Assembly: GCA_003506995.1 (NCBI GenBank)
Contig: DNXB01000060.1
Location: forward strand, 8,471-19,955
Reading direction: 5' to 3'
DNA from: Verrucomicrobiales bacterium
Lineage (GTDB): Bacteria > Verrucomicrobiota > Verrucomicrobiia > Verrucomicrobiales > Verrucomicrobiaceae
Length of the DNA: 11,485 nt
Position numbers and translations under genes: made by a program. The notes under the pieces are model-generated. The model was not told the origin of the DNA, made no database searches, and was given only the letters and a program-made list of their open reading frames with translations. Shown one piece after another: positions 1 through 7,086 of this stretch (position 1 is its first letter; the number at the start of each line of letters is the position of its first letter).

Positions 1-2
1 GC

Positions 3-1169
3 CCCTGGGCGCAGATGAAGTACTTTTCCTTCAATCCGGCGGTGTATCCCAACATGATCCGTGCCGTTTCCCCGGACGCCGGCCCTGGTGATCTGGTGAA
101 TGTGTATGACAAGGAAGGGCAGCTCTTCGGGAGCGGATTTTTCAACCCGCAGGCCCATGTGCCTTTGCGCGTGCTGCAGCATGGCGAGGCCGTGCTCACC
201 GAGGACGCGCTCGATGCCCGGCTTGCTGCCGCGCTCGATCTGCGTCTGAAAACACTGCGGCTCAACGAAACCAGCGAGGCCTGGCGCGCCGTGCATTCGG
301 ATGGCGACGGCATCAGCGGACTGGTGGTGGATCGTTATGCGGATGTGCTCTCCATCGAGGTCACCACGCTCGGCGTGTGGCGCCGCCTGCGCCGCTGGCT
401 GCCAAAACTGCATGAGGCGCTGGGCACCACGCAGCATGTCATCCAGGTCGATCCTGACATCGCCCGTATTGAGGCCATGCGCTGGGCGGATGTGCCGGAA
501 GCGGATGCTCCCGCCCCGCGTGGCGTGCGGGTGCGTGAAAACGGCGTGCGTTATCAAGTCAGCTTCGAGGACGGACACAAGACGGGCTTTTTCTGTGACC
601 AGCGGGATAATCGTCTGAAGTTCGCGCATCTCGCGAAGGGGCGTCGCGTGCTCGATTTGTGCAGCTACACCGGTGGTTTCGCGATCAACGCCAAGGTGCT
701 CGGCGGCTGCGAGGATGTGACTGGCGTGGATCTCGATGAAAAAGCCATCGCGCAGGCCAAGAAGAACGCGGATTTGAACCAAGTGCGCATCGACTGGGTA
801 CATGCGGACACCTTTACCTGGGGCCGCCAGATGCAGCAGAACGGCGCGCTGTGGGACGCCGTGGTGCTCGATCCGCCGAAGCTCGTGTTTTCCCGTGATC
901 CCGAGGAAGGCCAGCTCGGACGTAACAAGTACTACGACATGAACGCCGTCGCCCTCGGGCTGCTGAAGCGCGGCGGGCTGTTCGTCACCTGCTCCTGCTC
1001 GGGATTGCTCGATGTGGCGGAGTTCGAGGACATCGTCATGCGCGCCGCCCACCGCAACAAACGCCGCCTGCAAATCATCGACCGCACCGGGGCCGGGGCG
1101 GACCACCCGGTGATGTCGAACTGCCCTGAAGGGCGGTATTTGAAAGCGCTGTGGTGCCTGGCCTGGTGA
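3..1169 (+). CDS. RlmI-like class I SAM-dependent 23S rRNA (cytosine-C5) methyltransferase, 5' end cut by window edge
   Basis: Probable cytosolic rRNA methyltransferase of the RlmI (COG1092) family, which makes m5C in 23S rRNA (position 1962 in E. coli). Counting from the first visible ATG at 15, residues 1-60 resemble the N-terminal PUA RNA-binding domain (GDLVNVYDKEG, then GSGFFNPQAHVPLRVL). The Rossmann SAM-binding motif is V212-L-D-L-C-S-Y-T-G-G221, followed by the acidic loop GVDLD. Motif IV is D286-P-P-K289. Motif VI is T-C326-S-C328-S-G, which carries the candidate catalytic cysteine. The frame stays open to base 3 and encodes Pro-Trp just before Ala-Gln-Met. A Pro-Trp pair is common at this point in RlmI PUA domains, and no Shine-Dalgarno precedes ATG 15, so the true start probably lies outside the window. 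The exact target nucleotide is inferred; related enzymes such as the RlmK domain share the fold. Confidence 0.85.
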   Translation, partial: PWAQMKYFSFNPAVYPNMIRAVSPDAGPGDLVNVYDKEGQLFGSGFFNPQAHVPLRVLQHGEAVLTEDALDARLAAALDLRLKTLRLNETSEAWRAVHSDGDGISGLVVDRYADVLSIEVTTLGVWRRLRRWLPKLHEALGTTQHVIQVDPDIARIEAMRWADVPEADAPAPRGVRVRENGVRYQVSFEDGHKTGFFCDQRDNRLKFAHLAKGRRVLDLCSYTGGFAINAKVLGGCEDVTGVDLDEKAIAQAKKNADLNQVRIDWVHADTFTWGRQMQQNGALWDAVVLDPPKLVFSRDPEEGQLGRNKYYDMNAVALGLLKRGGLFVTCSCSGLLDVAEFEDIVMRAAHRNKRRLQIIDRTGAGADHPVMSNCPEGRYLKALWCLAW

Positions 1170-1199
1170 AAACAAGGTGGTCTTGCCGCAAGGTTTCCT

Positions 1200-1227
1200 T
1201 TGCTCAAACCCCGCCACCGTCTAATCT
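1200..1227 (+). promoter_or_regulatory. Candidate sigma70-like promoter of the Gre-factor gene
   Basis: TTGCTC (1200-1205) and TAATCT (1222-1227) are separated by 16 bases and resemble -35 and -10 hexamers. Only 9 bases lie between the -10 hexamer and the ATG at 1237, so transcription would start about 3 bases before the start codon. No Shine-Dalgarno sequence precedes this ATG. The minus-strand glycerate kinase start has the same spacings. This is motif matching only. Confidence 0.35.
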
Positions 1228-1236
1228 GCCCGTCCC

Positions 1237-3078
1237 ATGAATCCAGAGGTGCAAAACATCGTGGCCGCAGGCAAGCTCCCGGCTGCAGACGGCGAAAAAC
1301 TTTCCAAACTTGAACCAGGCGTCTTCTGCCTCCACAAAAGCTGGGGCGTCGGCAGGATCTCCTCCTGGGATCTGCTGGGTGACCGCGTCCTCATCGACTT
1401 CGAGGGCAAACCGGCTCATCCGATGAAGATTTCCTTCGCCGTGAGCTCCGTGGAGATCATTCCTTCCGATCACATCCTCGCCCGTCGTCATTCTGACCTC
1501 GACGCGCTCAAGGCCATGGCCAAAGACAACGCCCCGGCGCTCGTCGAACTGGCGCTTAAGAGCAGCGGCGGCACCTTGCACCTCGACGGCCTCGAAAAAC
1601 TGCTCAAAGGCGCGGTCGTGCCGGAGGCTGATTACAAGAAGTGGTGGGAAGGCGCCAAACGCGCTCTCAAAACACACCGCCACATCGTCGTTCCGGCCAA
1701 GCGCACTGAAAACCTCGTCCTGCGTGATCAGGCTGAGAGCGCCGGCGGGCAGATGGTCAAATCCTTCGTCGCCGCGCGTGACTTGAAGGGCAAGCTCGCC
1801 GCGCTGGCAAGCATTCAGAAGGATCTCGACTTGTTCAGCGATCCAAAAGCGGAATTGATTCCCGTCCTGCAGGACATTTCCGATTCCGCCCGGAAAGGCA
1901 TCAAGCTCAACCTCAAGGAGTGCCTGCAATTGCTGCTGGCCCGTGACGAACTGGCCGAAACTCTCGGCATCACCCCGCCCATGGGTTCGATGAAGGTCTC
2001 CGACCTCGTTTGCGAGACCAAGGAAGTGCTGGCTGACGCGCTCAAGACGCTTTCCTCCGCGATGCTGGGCCGGGTTTACCGTGCCTTCCCTGACGCCTTC
2101 CCAAATCGTGGCTGGGTCACGGAAATCCTGCACCATCTCACCAAAACCGGCGGTCGTGCCGTGGCTGAGATCGCCACCGTGCTGGATGCCAACGACGAGC
2201 TCGACGTGCTGGCCGAAACGCTGAAAAAATCCCTGCGCAACCGCCTGCTTTCCGCCGATCTGCTCATCTGGATGACCCGCGAGCGCAAAGGCCTCGCTGA
2301 ATCCGTCTTCGACATCGATCTCGGTCACGCCATTCTCGGCGTCATCGAAAACGATCACATGGAAGGCGGTCCCAAACGCACCGGACGCCTTCAAGACCTG
2401 CTGTCTGACGACCGCACGTTGCTCGGCGAGATGGTCGCCGAGGCCGAGGACGCGGATGTGCGCCTGCTCGCCAAGCGCATTCTCAACAGCTCCTCCTACG
2501 ACGAACTGACCCGCCGCTCCCTCATGGCGCGCATCATCAAGGCCCGCCCTGAAATGGAGGCCATGATGGCCGAAAACGCCGGACCGCAGAAAGAAGACTC
2601 CCTCATCGTCTCATGGGAAAGCCTGGAGCGGAAAAAGATGGAGCTGGAAGACCTCGTCAACGTCAAGATCCCCGACAACAAGCGCGAGATCCAGATCGCC
2701 CGCGCCGAGGGTGATCTGCGCGAGAACGGCGGCTACAAGGCCGCCCGCGACCACCAGGCCGTGCTGCTGCGCATGCAGGGCAAATACGAGCGCGAGCTGC
2801 GCAATGCCCGCGGCACCGACTTCGCCAACGTTCCCACCGACAAGGTTGGCATCGGCACTGCCGTCGATGTGGAAGACATTCCCACCGGCGAGAAGGAAAC
2901 CTTCACGATTCTCGGTGCCTGGGATGGCGATCTTGACAAGAACATCATCAGCTATCTCTCCGAAACCGCCAAAGCTCTCATCGGCAAGGCGGCCGGTGAG
3001 GAGACGGATCTGCCGACCGACACCCTGCATGGCAGTCGCCGGGTGAAAATCAACGCAATCCGGGCCTTTGTTCCATGA
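1237..3078 (+). CDS. GreA/GreB-family transcription elongation factor with long N-terminal extension
   Basis: Predicted RNA polymerase secondary-channel factor that would stimulate cleavage of backtracked transcripts. The last ~160 residues form a Gre module. Residues ~455-530 give the helical hairpin, with tip motif G492-D-L-R-E-N-G-G-Y; D493 and E496 match the acidic pair that chelates Mg2+ in E. coli GreA. Residues ~535-612 match the FKBP-like C-terminal domain (TFTILGAWDGD, then ALIGKAAGEE). Typical GreA is ~158 residues, while this protein has 613. Its first ~450 residues are mostly helical with no recognised enzyme motif. Residues ~28-75 (LHKSWGVGRISSWD, then VLIDFEGK) look like a small Tudor/CarD-like beta domain, which is an inference. 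Chlamydial GreA is similarly extended (~715 residues), so this is probably a PVC-group form. The ATG at 1237 has no Shine-Dalgarno but has promoter-like hexamers upstream. The 67-base gap after the methyltransferase gene also suggests separate transcription. Confidence 0.85.
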   Translation: MNPEVQNIVAAGKLPAADGEKLSKLEPGVFCLHKSWGVGRISSWDLLGDRVLIDFEGKPAHPMKISFAVSSVEIIPSDHILARRHSDLDALKAMAKDNAPALVELALKSSGGTLHLDGLEKLLKGAVVPEADYKKWWEGAKRALKTHRHIVVPAKRTENLVLRDQAESAGGQMVKSFVAARDLKGKLAALASIQKDLDLFSDPKAELIPVLQDISDSARKGIKLNLKECLQLLLARDELAETLGITPPMGSMKVSDLVCETKEVLADALKTLSSAMLGRVYRAFPDAFPNRGWVTEILHHLTKTGGRAVAEIATVLDANDELDVLAETLKKSLRNRLLSADLLIWMTRERKGLAESVFDIDLGHAILGVIENDHMEGGPKRTGRLQDLLSDDRTLLGEMVAEAEDADVRLLAKRILNSSSYDELTRRSLMARIIKARPEMEAMMAENAGPQKEDSLIVSWESLERKKMELEDLVNVKIPDNKREIQIARAEGDLRENGGYKAARDHQAVLLRMQGKYERELRNARGTDFANVPTDKVGIGTAVDVEDIPTGEKETFTILGAWDGDLDKNIISYLSETAKALIGKAAGEETDLPTDTLHGSRRVKINAIRAFVP

Positions 3079-3141
3079 ATGGACGGATGCATGGCGAGAA
3101 AAAATGAATCATCGTTCACCCTGACAGGTAAGAGGTTTCAA

Positions 3142-3156
3142 TGCATGATAAATGCA
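3142..3156. repeat. Short inverted repeat TGCAT-N5-ATGCA in the Gre/secreted-protein intergenic region
   Basis: TGCAT (3142-3146) and ATGCA (3152-3156) are perfect 5-bp inverted arms around GATAA. With one mismatch the symmetry extends one more base on each side. It sits in the 166-base gap between the Gre gene and the secreted-protein gene, about 90 bases before the latter's ATG. The rest of the gap (3079-3244) is AT-richer than its surroundings and holds no ORF that I would call. The repeat could be an operator half-site pair or chance; it has no T-tract, so it is not an obvious terminator. Confidence 0.3.
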
Positions 3157-3244
3157 CTGAATCGAATTCTAACTGCAAGGTTCTCTGGCTCGTTATAGTT
3201 TTGAACATCGCCCCCCAACTTTTTAGTCCGATCCATATCTTATC

Positions 3245-4576
3245 ATGCGCCAGCCCCCCTCGCGTGTTCTCTGTTTCACCCGTGCTCCCCGCTTTTCCTT
3301 CTTGGCGGGTGTGATTTTTTGTTTTCTCCTGCATTCACCGTCTGGCGCGCAAATCACCAGCGCCGAAAATCTCGGTATCATTCTCGGTGGTTCCAAAACG
3401 CCTGCCACCCCCAATGCCTTGACCAACTCCGCGCCTGCCGCGCAGTCCGAGACAGTGTTTGAGGCTAATCCAGGCCCCTGGGGACGCCTGCAATGCGCCT
3501 ATGTGTATTTGGAAGCCCCGAAAAGCCTTGTTGAGGGTTTCCCCCTGCCCAGCCCGACGCCACGTTGGACGCTCCCCGCCCCCGCATTCACCGAAGTCTC
3601 GGCCCTTTTTTTGCGCGCAGGGTTGTCGCAACCAGTGATCGACCAGTTGCTGCTGCCACAAAACATCGTCAAAAGTGATTCTGTTGTTCACATGCTCCCT
3701 CCGCTTTCGGTGCTGGAGAGTCTGACACCCGAGAGCCGGTCCATCATCTACACAGAGTTCTCGAAATACCCTGAAAATGAGTATCTCGTCGATCCAGTTC
3801 TCATTATCGGCACCTCGGTGGATGAGTGGTATCGCGGGAGCAAGTTGCGTCCCGAAATCATTCAAAAAATCAAGAAGCTGAGCTACATGCGGGGAGAAAC
3901 CATCGCTTTCAGCGATATTCCAGCGCTGCTCAATTACGCGGCCTCTGACTCCGAGGCACGCGCCATTTTCAAAGCCTGCACCCGCACCCGCAATCTGATG
4001 GTGCGCCTCATCCTGGACAGAAGCTCCAATGCTGAAGAGATCATCAAATACTGGAGTTTTGGGGTTGGCCTCCGCCGCAAGGACCTCGAGCCCCTGATCC
4101 AGTCCATCCTCGAACTCGAGGGTGTCGATGATCTGGGCATCTCCCACCTGCTGCCCGCCCTTGCCCGCAAGCTGTTGTACACCTTCCCGGGCCTGGACAT
4201 GGCCAAGCACGGTGTCATGCCGGACTGCCACTGGACCTCTCTCAACTTCTTCAATTACGAGCCGCATGAATATCTGCTCGACGCGCGACTTGCCACCAGC
4301 CAGGTGCTTGAAAACTTCACCCCGGTGGAGCCGCCCTACCAGTATGCGGACATTCTGTTCTTTCTCGACAACACCACTGGTGACGCCTTCCATTCCTGCG
4401 TGCATCTCGCGGACAATCTGGTGTACACCAAAAACGGCCGCAATATTCTCTCCCCTTGGGTCATCATGCGGCTCGAAGACGTGAAAAAAGTCTATCTCTA
4501 CAAGGGCAACGGACGCGTCCAGGGCTTCCGCCGCAAGGACATCGCGGCGGAAAAAGCCGCCCAGGCAAGCGAGTGA
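3245..4576 (+). CDS. Secreted protein of unknown function with possible NlpC/P60-like C-terminal region
   Basis: I do not recognise this 443-residue protein with certainty. Residues 1-36 look like a Sec signal peptide: arginines, then a hydrophobic core FSFLAGVIFCFLL, then SPSGAQ with likely cleavage near residue 35. A Pro/Ala/Ser/Thr-rich linker (~50-65) follows. Residues ~90-310 are mainly helical with several Leu/Ile-rich segments. The C-terminal part (~325-430) contains D-C328-H-W-T, a hydrophobic stretch ADILFFLD, then H383-S-C385-V-H387-L-A-D and YTKNG. A Cys early and a His on a beta strand that follows a G/A-D-hydrophobic stretch is the layout of NlpC/P60 papain-like cell-wall peptidases, and C328 and H383 would be the catalytic candidates. 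That reading is inference from pattern alone. The protein probably acts in the periplasm or at the cell surface. The ATG at 3245 gives a clean signal peptide but has no Shine-Dalgarno. Confidence 0.7.
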   Translation: MRQPPSRVLCFTRAPRFSFLAGVIFCFLLHSPSGAQITSAENLGIILGGSKTPATPNALTNSAPAAQSETVFEANPGPWGRLQCAYVYLEAPKSLVEGFPLPSPTPRWTLPAPAFTEVSALFLRAGLSQPVIDQLLLPQNIVKSDSVVHMLPPLSVLESLTPESRSIIYTEFSKYPENEYLVDPVLIIGTSVDEWYRGSKLRPEIIQKIKKLSYMRGETIAFSDIPALLNYAASDSEARAIFKACTRTRNLMVRLILDRSSNAEEIIKYWSFGVGLRRKDLEPLIQSILELEGVDDLGISHLLPALARKLLYTFPGLDMAKHGVMPDCHWTSLNFFNYEPHEYLLDARLATSQVLENFTPVEPPYQYADILFFLDNTTGDAFHSCVHLADNLVYTKNGRNILSPWVIMRLEDVKKVYLYKGNGRVQGFRRKDIAAEKAAQASE

Positions 4577-4624
4577 GGAACAAGAAAGCAATGTGCGGCG
4601 GGATTTTGGCGTTATGTTCGCTCC

Positions 4625-5509
4625 ATGAGCACTCGCCGCCACTTTCTCCACACCGTTCTAGGAACCGGTGCCGCCTCCGCCCTCGCAGCCGCCTCCAATC
4701 TCTCCTACAAGGGCGAGAACATTCAGTTCGGACTCGTCACCTACATGTGGGGCGCGGACTGGGATCTGCCCACTCTGATCAACAATTGTGAAACCGCCCA
4801 GGTTCTTGGCGTCGAACTGCGGATCGAGCATGCGCATAAGGTCGATGTCTCGCTCACCCCCGAGCAGCGTAAGGATGTGCGCGGACGTTTTGCAGACTCG
4901 CAGGTCAAGCTGCTCGGCATGGGGACCAATTTCGAGTTTCACTCACCCGACGAGGCGGAGTTGAAGAAAAACATCGCCGGAGCCAAGGAGCACATCAAAC
5001 TCAGCCACGATATCGGCGGCACAGGTGTGAAGGTGAAGCCGAACGCGCTGCCCAAGGACGTTCCCGTCGAAAAAACGCTCGCCCAGATCGGCAAGGCGCT
5101 CGCCGAACTCGGTGATTACGCGCTCGGTTTCGGCCAGCAGATCCGCCTTGAGGTTCATGGCAAGGAGACTTCAGATCTGGGTCATAATCGCACCATCATG
5201 GAAGCCGCCGCGCGTGACAACGTGCGTGTTTGCTGGAACTCCAATCCCGACGATCTCACCGGCGAAGGCATTGAGGCCAACTTTGCCAAGGTGAAAGACT
5301 TTCTCGGTCAAACCATCCACATCCGTGAGGTCAACACCGGAGACTACCCTTACGACAAGCTCGCCAAACTGCTCGTCGAGGCCGATTACGAAGGCTTTGT
5401 GTGTCTGGAGGCGCGTACGAAACCTGAAGACCGGGTCAAAGCACTCGCCGAGCAGCGTGAGTTGTTCATGAAGCTCGTCGCTGCGGCACGCCAGACGGTG
5501 AAGGATTAA
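4625..5509 (+). CDS. Tat-exported sugar phosphate isomerase/epimerase-like TIM-barrel protein
   Basis: A 294-residue member of the xylose-isomerase-like/AP-endonuclease-2 superfamily (COG1082). The N-terminus S-T-R4-R5-H-F-L followed by a hydrophobic Ala/Gly-rich run to about residue 24 is a twin-arginine signal, so the protein is probably folded in the cytoplasm and exported to the periplasm. Barrel-strand motifs with likely metal ligands are L-R-I-E68, R-L-E176-V-H178, C-W-N205-S-N207, I-H232-I-R-E and C-L-E262-A. Family members usually bind a divalent metal and isomerise or epimerise sugars or related polyols; the substrate here cannot be read from sequence. Such Tat-borne copies are common in Verrucomicrobiota and Planctomycetes. 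The usual strand-6 Asp appears to be Asn205 or Asn207, so activity could differ from that of canonical members. The gene lies 48 bases after the secreted-protein gene. Its ATG has no Shine-Dalgarno, but TATGTT ends 6 bases before it. Confidence 0.8.
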   Translation: MSTRRHFLHTVLGTGAASALAAASNLSYKGENIQFGLVTYMWGADWDLPTLINNCETAQVLGVELRIEHAHKVDVSLTPEQRKDVRGRFADSQVKLLGMGTNFEFHSPDEAELKKNIAGAKEHIKLSHDIGGTGVKVKPNALPKDVPVEKTLAQIGKALAELGDYALGFGQQIRLEVHGKETSDLGHNRTIMEAAARDNVRVCWNSNPDDLTGEGIEANFAKVKDFLGQTIHIREVNTGDYPYDKLAKLLVEADYEGFVCLEARTKPEDRVKALAEQRELFMKLVAAARQTVKD

Positions 5510-5531
5510 CCTCCTGTCAGGGGTGCGATCT

Positions 5532-5557
5532 AAAAGCCAAGATGATCCATCCTGGCT
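5532..5557 (-). terminator. Intrinsic terminator of the glycerate kinase-fabD-redoxin unit
   Basis: Read on the minus strand, a 9-bp stem with one mismatch (AGCCAGGAT / ATCTTGGCT) and a 5-base loop begins 3 bases after the redoxin stop codon. It is followed by TTTT, whose first T (5535) is also the outermost base of the stem. The plus strand has no T-tract after the hairpin, so it looks unidirectional. It sits in the 51-base gap between the convergent isomerase and redoxin genes. Confidence 0.5.
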
Positions 5558-5560
5558 GGC

Positions 5561-6109
5561 TCAGCGGCTCACTTCACTGATCTTGCAGCCCTGGGCCTCG
5601 TGCTGAGGCGTGGGACCGGGCTTGCCGGAGAGGATGGCGTCGAGCGCATCCCGCAGATCTTTCGTGGTGGCGGCACGCTGGCGCTTGGTGGGGCCGAGGT
5701 AGAGGTCGTTGATGCGGCCTTGGTAGAGCGTTTCGGCTTGGGGTGAGAGTATGATGGCCTCGGGCGTGATCTTGGCCTTCAACTGCTTGGCGAGAGCCTG
5801 CTCTTTGTCGAGCAGCACGGTGGTTTTGACCTCGGAGAGAATGGCGTGCTCCATGGCGACTTCGAGGGTGATCTCGGGATCGGAATGAATGAGGTGGAAG
5901 ACCACGCGGTCGCCGTAATCGGCGGTGATCTGGTTGATCTCCTTCATGAAGGACTTCGTGGTGGAGCAGAATGGCGAGACGAAGAAGAGCGCGACGGCTT
6001 TCTTGTCGCCGACGGCGGCAGGATCGTAGGTCTTGCCGTCGGTGGCGGGCAGTTCGAGCGCGGTGGCGATGCCGGTAAGCAGCAGGAAGGCGAGGAGCAG
6101 GCGGCGCAT
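5561..6109 (-). CDS. Exported thioredoxin-fold (redoxin/AhpC-TSA-like) protein
   Basis: A 182-residue predicted periplasmic thioredoxin-fold protein. The start at 6109 is chosen because it gives a signal peptide (M-R-R, then LLLAFLLLTGIATA, cleavage near A17) and lies just after the fabD stop. An ATG 30 bases further upstream would overlap fabD and bury the signal. After the signal come LPATDGKTYD and the strand VALFFVSPFC48-S-T-T51, which sits where thioredoxins carry CxxC. Only the first cysteine is present, so a classical dithiol oxidoreductase mechanism is unlikely without another cysteine. A second cysteine occurs near the C-terminus in E-A-Q-G-C-K-I. A similar Gly-Cys-X-Ile tail is familiar from redoxin-domain proteins of Planctomycetes and Verrucomicrobia. 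The two cysteines might form a disulfide or one might bind a metal or haem partner; both are inference. It follows fabD by 4 bases and so is probably co-transcribed. Confidence 0.7.
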   Translation of the reverse strand: MRRLLLAFLLLTGIATALELPATDGKTYDPAAVGDKKAVALFFVSPFCSTTKSFMKEINQITADYGDRVVFHLIHSDPEITLEVAMEHAILSEVKTTVLLDKEQALAKQLKAKITPEAIILSPQAETLYQGRINDLYLGPTKRQRAATTKDLRDALDAILSGKPGPTPQHEAQGCKISEVSR

Positions 6110-6113
6110 GAGC

Positions 6114-7037
6114 TTATTGCAGTTGAGCAACCGCCGCATCGAGTGAGGCGACGTCTTTGATGCTGATGACCTTCACGGATTTGTCGATCTTGCCCATCAA
6201 ACCGGCGAGCGTGGCATCGGGGCCGAGTTCGATGAAGAGCGTGTGGCCGGCGGCGATGAGGTGCTGCATGCTTTCCACCCAGCGGACGCTGCCGGTGACC
6301 TGGCTGGTGAGGGTGGCGCGGATTTCCTCGGGAGTGGAGACGGGGCGGGCCTCGAAGTTGCAGACGACGGGGACGCGCGGGCTTTGGATCGGCGCGGCGG
6401 CTAGAGCGAGGGCGAGCTTGTCCTGCGCGGATTTCATCAAGCGGCTGTGATAGGCACCGGCGACGGGCAGGGGGATGGCGCGTTTGATGCCTTTGTCTTT
6501 TGATTTGGCGGCGGCGGCCGCGATGCCTTCGGCGCTGCCGGAGAGGACGATCTGGCCGGGGGCGTTCAAGTTCGCGACATCGACATCGCATTCGGCGGCG
6601 AGTTCGCGGATGGCGGATTCCTCACCCCCGAGAAGGGCAAGCATCGCGCCCTTGGTGTTTTCGCAGGCTTCTTCCATGAAGCTGCCGCGTTGGAAGACGA
6701 GGTAGAGTCCGGTGGCGAAGTCGAAGGTGCCAGCGGCGGCGTGGGCGGTGAATTCGCCGAGTGAGAGACCGGCGGTGGCGGTGATGTTGAGCGCCGGGAC
6801 TTTTTCCCTGAGCACCTCCAGGATGGCGAGGCCGTGGGCGTAGAGCGCGGGCTGGCAGTGGCTGGTGCGGGTCAGCTCCTCCATCGGCCCCTCAAACATG
6901 ACGTTGGTGAGCGTGTGGCCGAGGGCGGCGTCCGCCTGGTCAAAGAGGGCGCGGACGGACGGATAGGCTTCGGCAAGATCTTTGCCCATGCCGACTTTTT
7001 GGGCGCCTTGACCGGCGAAGAGGAGGACTGCGTTCAT
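6114..7037 (-). CDS. fabD: Malonyl-CoA:acyl carrier protein transacylase
   Basis: Transfers malonyl from CoA to the acyl carrier protein, supplying the extender unit for cytosolic type II fatty acid synthesis. It has 307 residues, close to E. coli FabD (309). Recognisable elements are the N-terminal F-A-G-Q10-G-A-Q oxyanion motif, the nucleophile elbow G-L-S92-L-G-E, R117 in QRGSFMEEA that would bind the malonyl carboxylate, N-A-P-G-Q-I-V-L-S-G at ~158-167, and the catalytic H197 in AGAYHSRLM. Leu replaces the usual His before the catalytic Ser, as in some other phyla. The start at 7037 is chosen because the protein then begins MNAVLLFAGQGAQ. The frame stays open upstream, but that stretch is antisense-type sequence overlapping the glycerate kinase. 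Other fab genes are absent nearby, so fabD sits apart from the usual cluster, between glycerate kinase and a redoxin. Confidence 0.95.
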   Translation of the reverse strand: MNAVLLFAGQGAQKVGMGKDLAEAYPSVRALFDQADAALGHTLTNVMFEGPMEELTRTSHCQPALYAHGLAILEVLREKVPALNITATAGLSLGEFTAHAAAGTFDFATGLYLVFQRGSFMEEACENTKGAMLALLGGEESAIRELAAECDVDVANLNAPGQIVLSGSAEGIAAAAAKSKDKGIKRAIPLPVAGAYHSRLMKSAQDKLALALAAAPIQSPRVPVVCNFEARPVSTPEEIRATLTSQVTGSVRWVESMQHLIAAGHTLFIELGPDATLAGLMGKIDKSVKVISIKDVASLDAAVAQLQ

Positions 7038-7077
7038 GAAGGGAGTGGTGGAGTGATGGATTACTGGATGGTTGGAT
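7038..7077. repeat. Five degenerate 8-base units directly upstream of fabD
   Basis: On the plus strand the bases divide into GAAGGGAG, TGGTGGAG, TGATGGAT, TACTGGAT and GGTTGGAT, each sharing GGA followed by G or T at the same place in an 8-base period. The block fills most of the 49-base gap between the glycerate kinase stop and the fabD ATG. On the fabD sense strand it is pyrimidine-rich (ATCCA/CTCCA units) and offers no Shine-Dalgarno. It may be a decayed simple repeat or an untranslated leader element. Confidence 0.45.
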
Positions 7078-7086
7078 TGAGCACGG

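Noticed and set aside
1183..1201. Possible terminator CTTG-CCG-CAAG after the methyltransferase gene
   Set aside because: The stem has only 4 base pairs and the following pyrimidine run is interrupted, so it is too weak to call.
1204..2394. 396-codon open frame on the minus strand
   Set aside because: It is entirely antisense to the Gre gene, shows no domain, and is rich in His/Gln/Gly/Glu as expected for the reverse complement of a GC-rich coding sequence.
3335..4651. 438-codon open frame on the minus strand
   Set aside because: It overlaps the secreted-protein gene on the opposite strand and has no recognisable motif, whereas the plus-strand frame has a signal peptide and coherent protein features.
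6110..6139. Earlier ATG for the redoxin at 6139
   Set aside because: It overlaps the end of fabD and pushes the signal peptide away from the N-terminus; the ATG at 6109 gives a normal signal.
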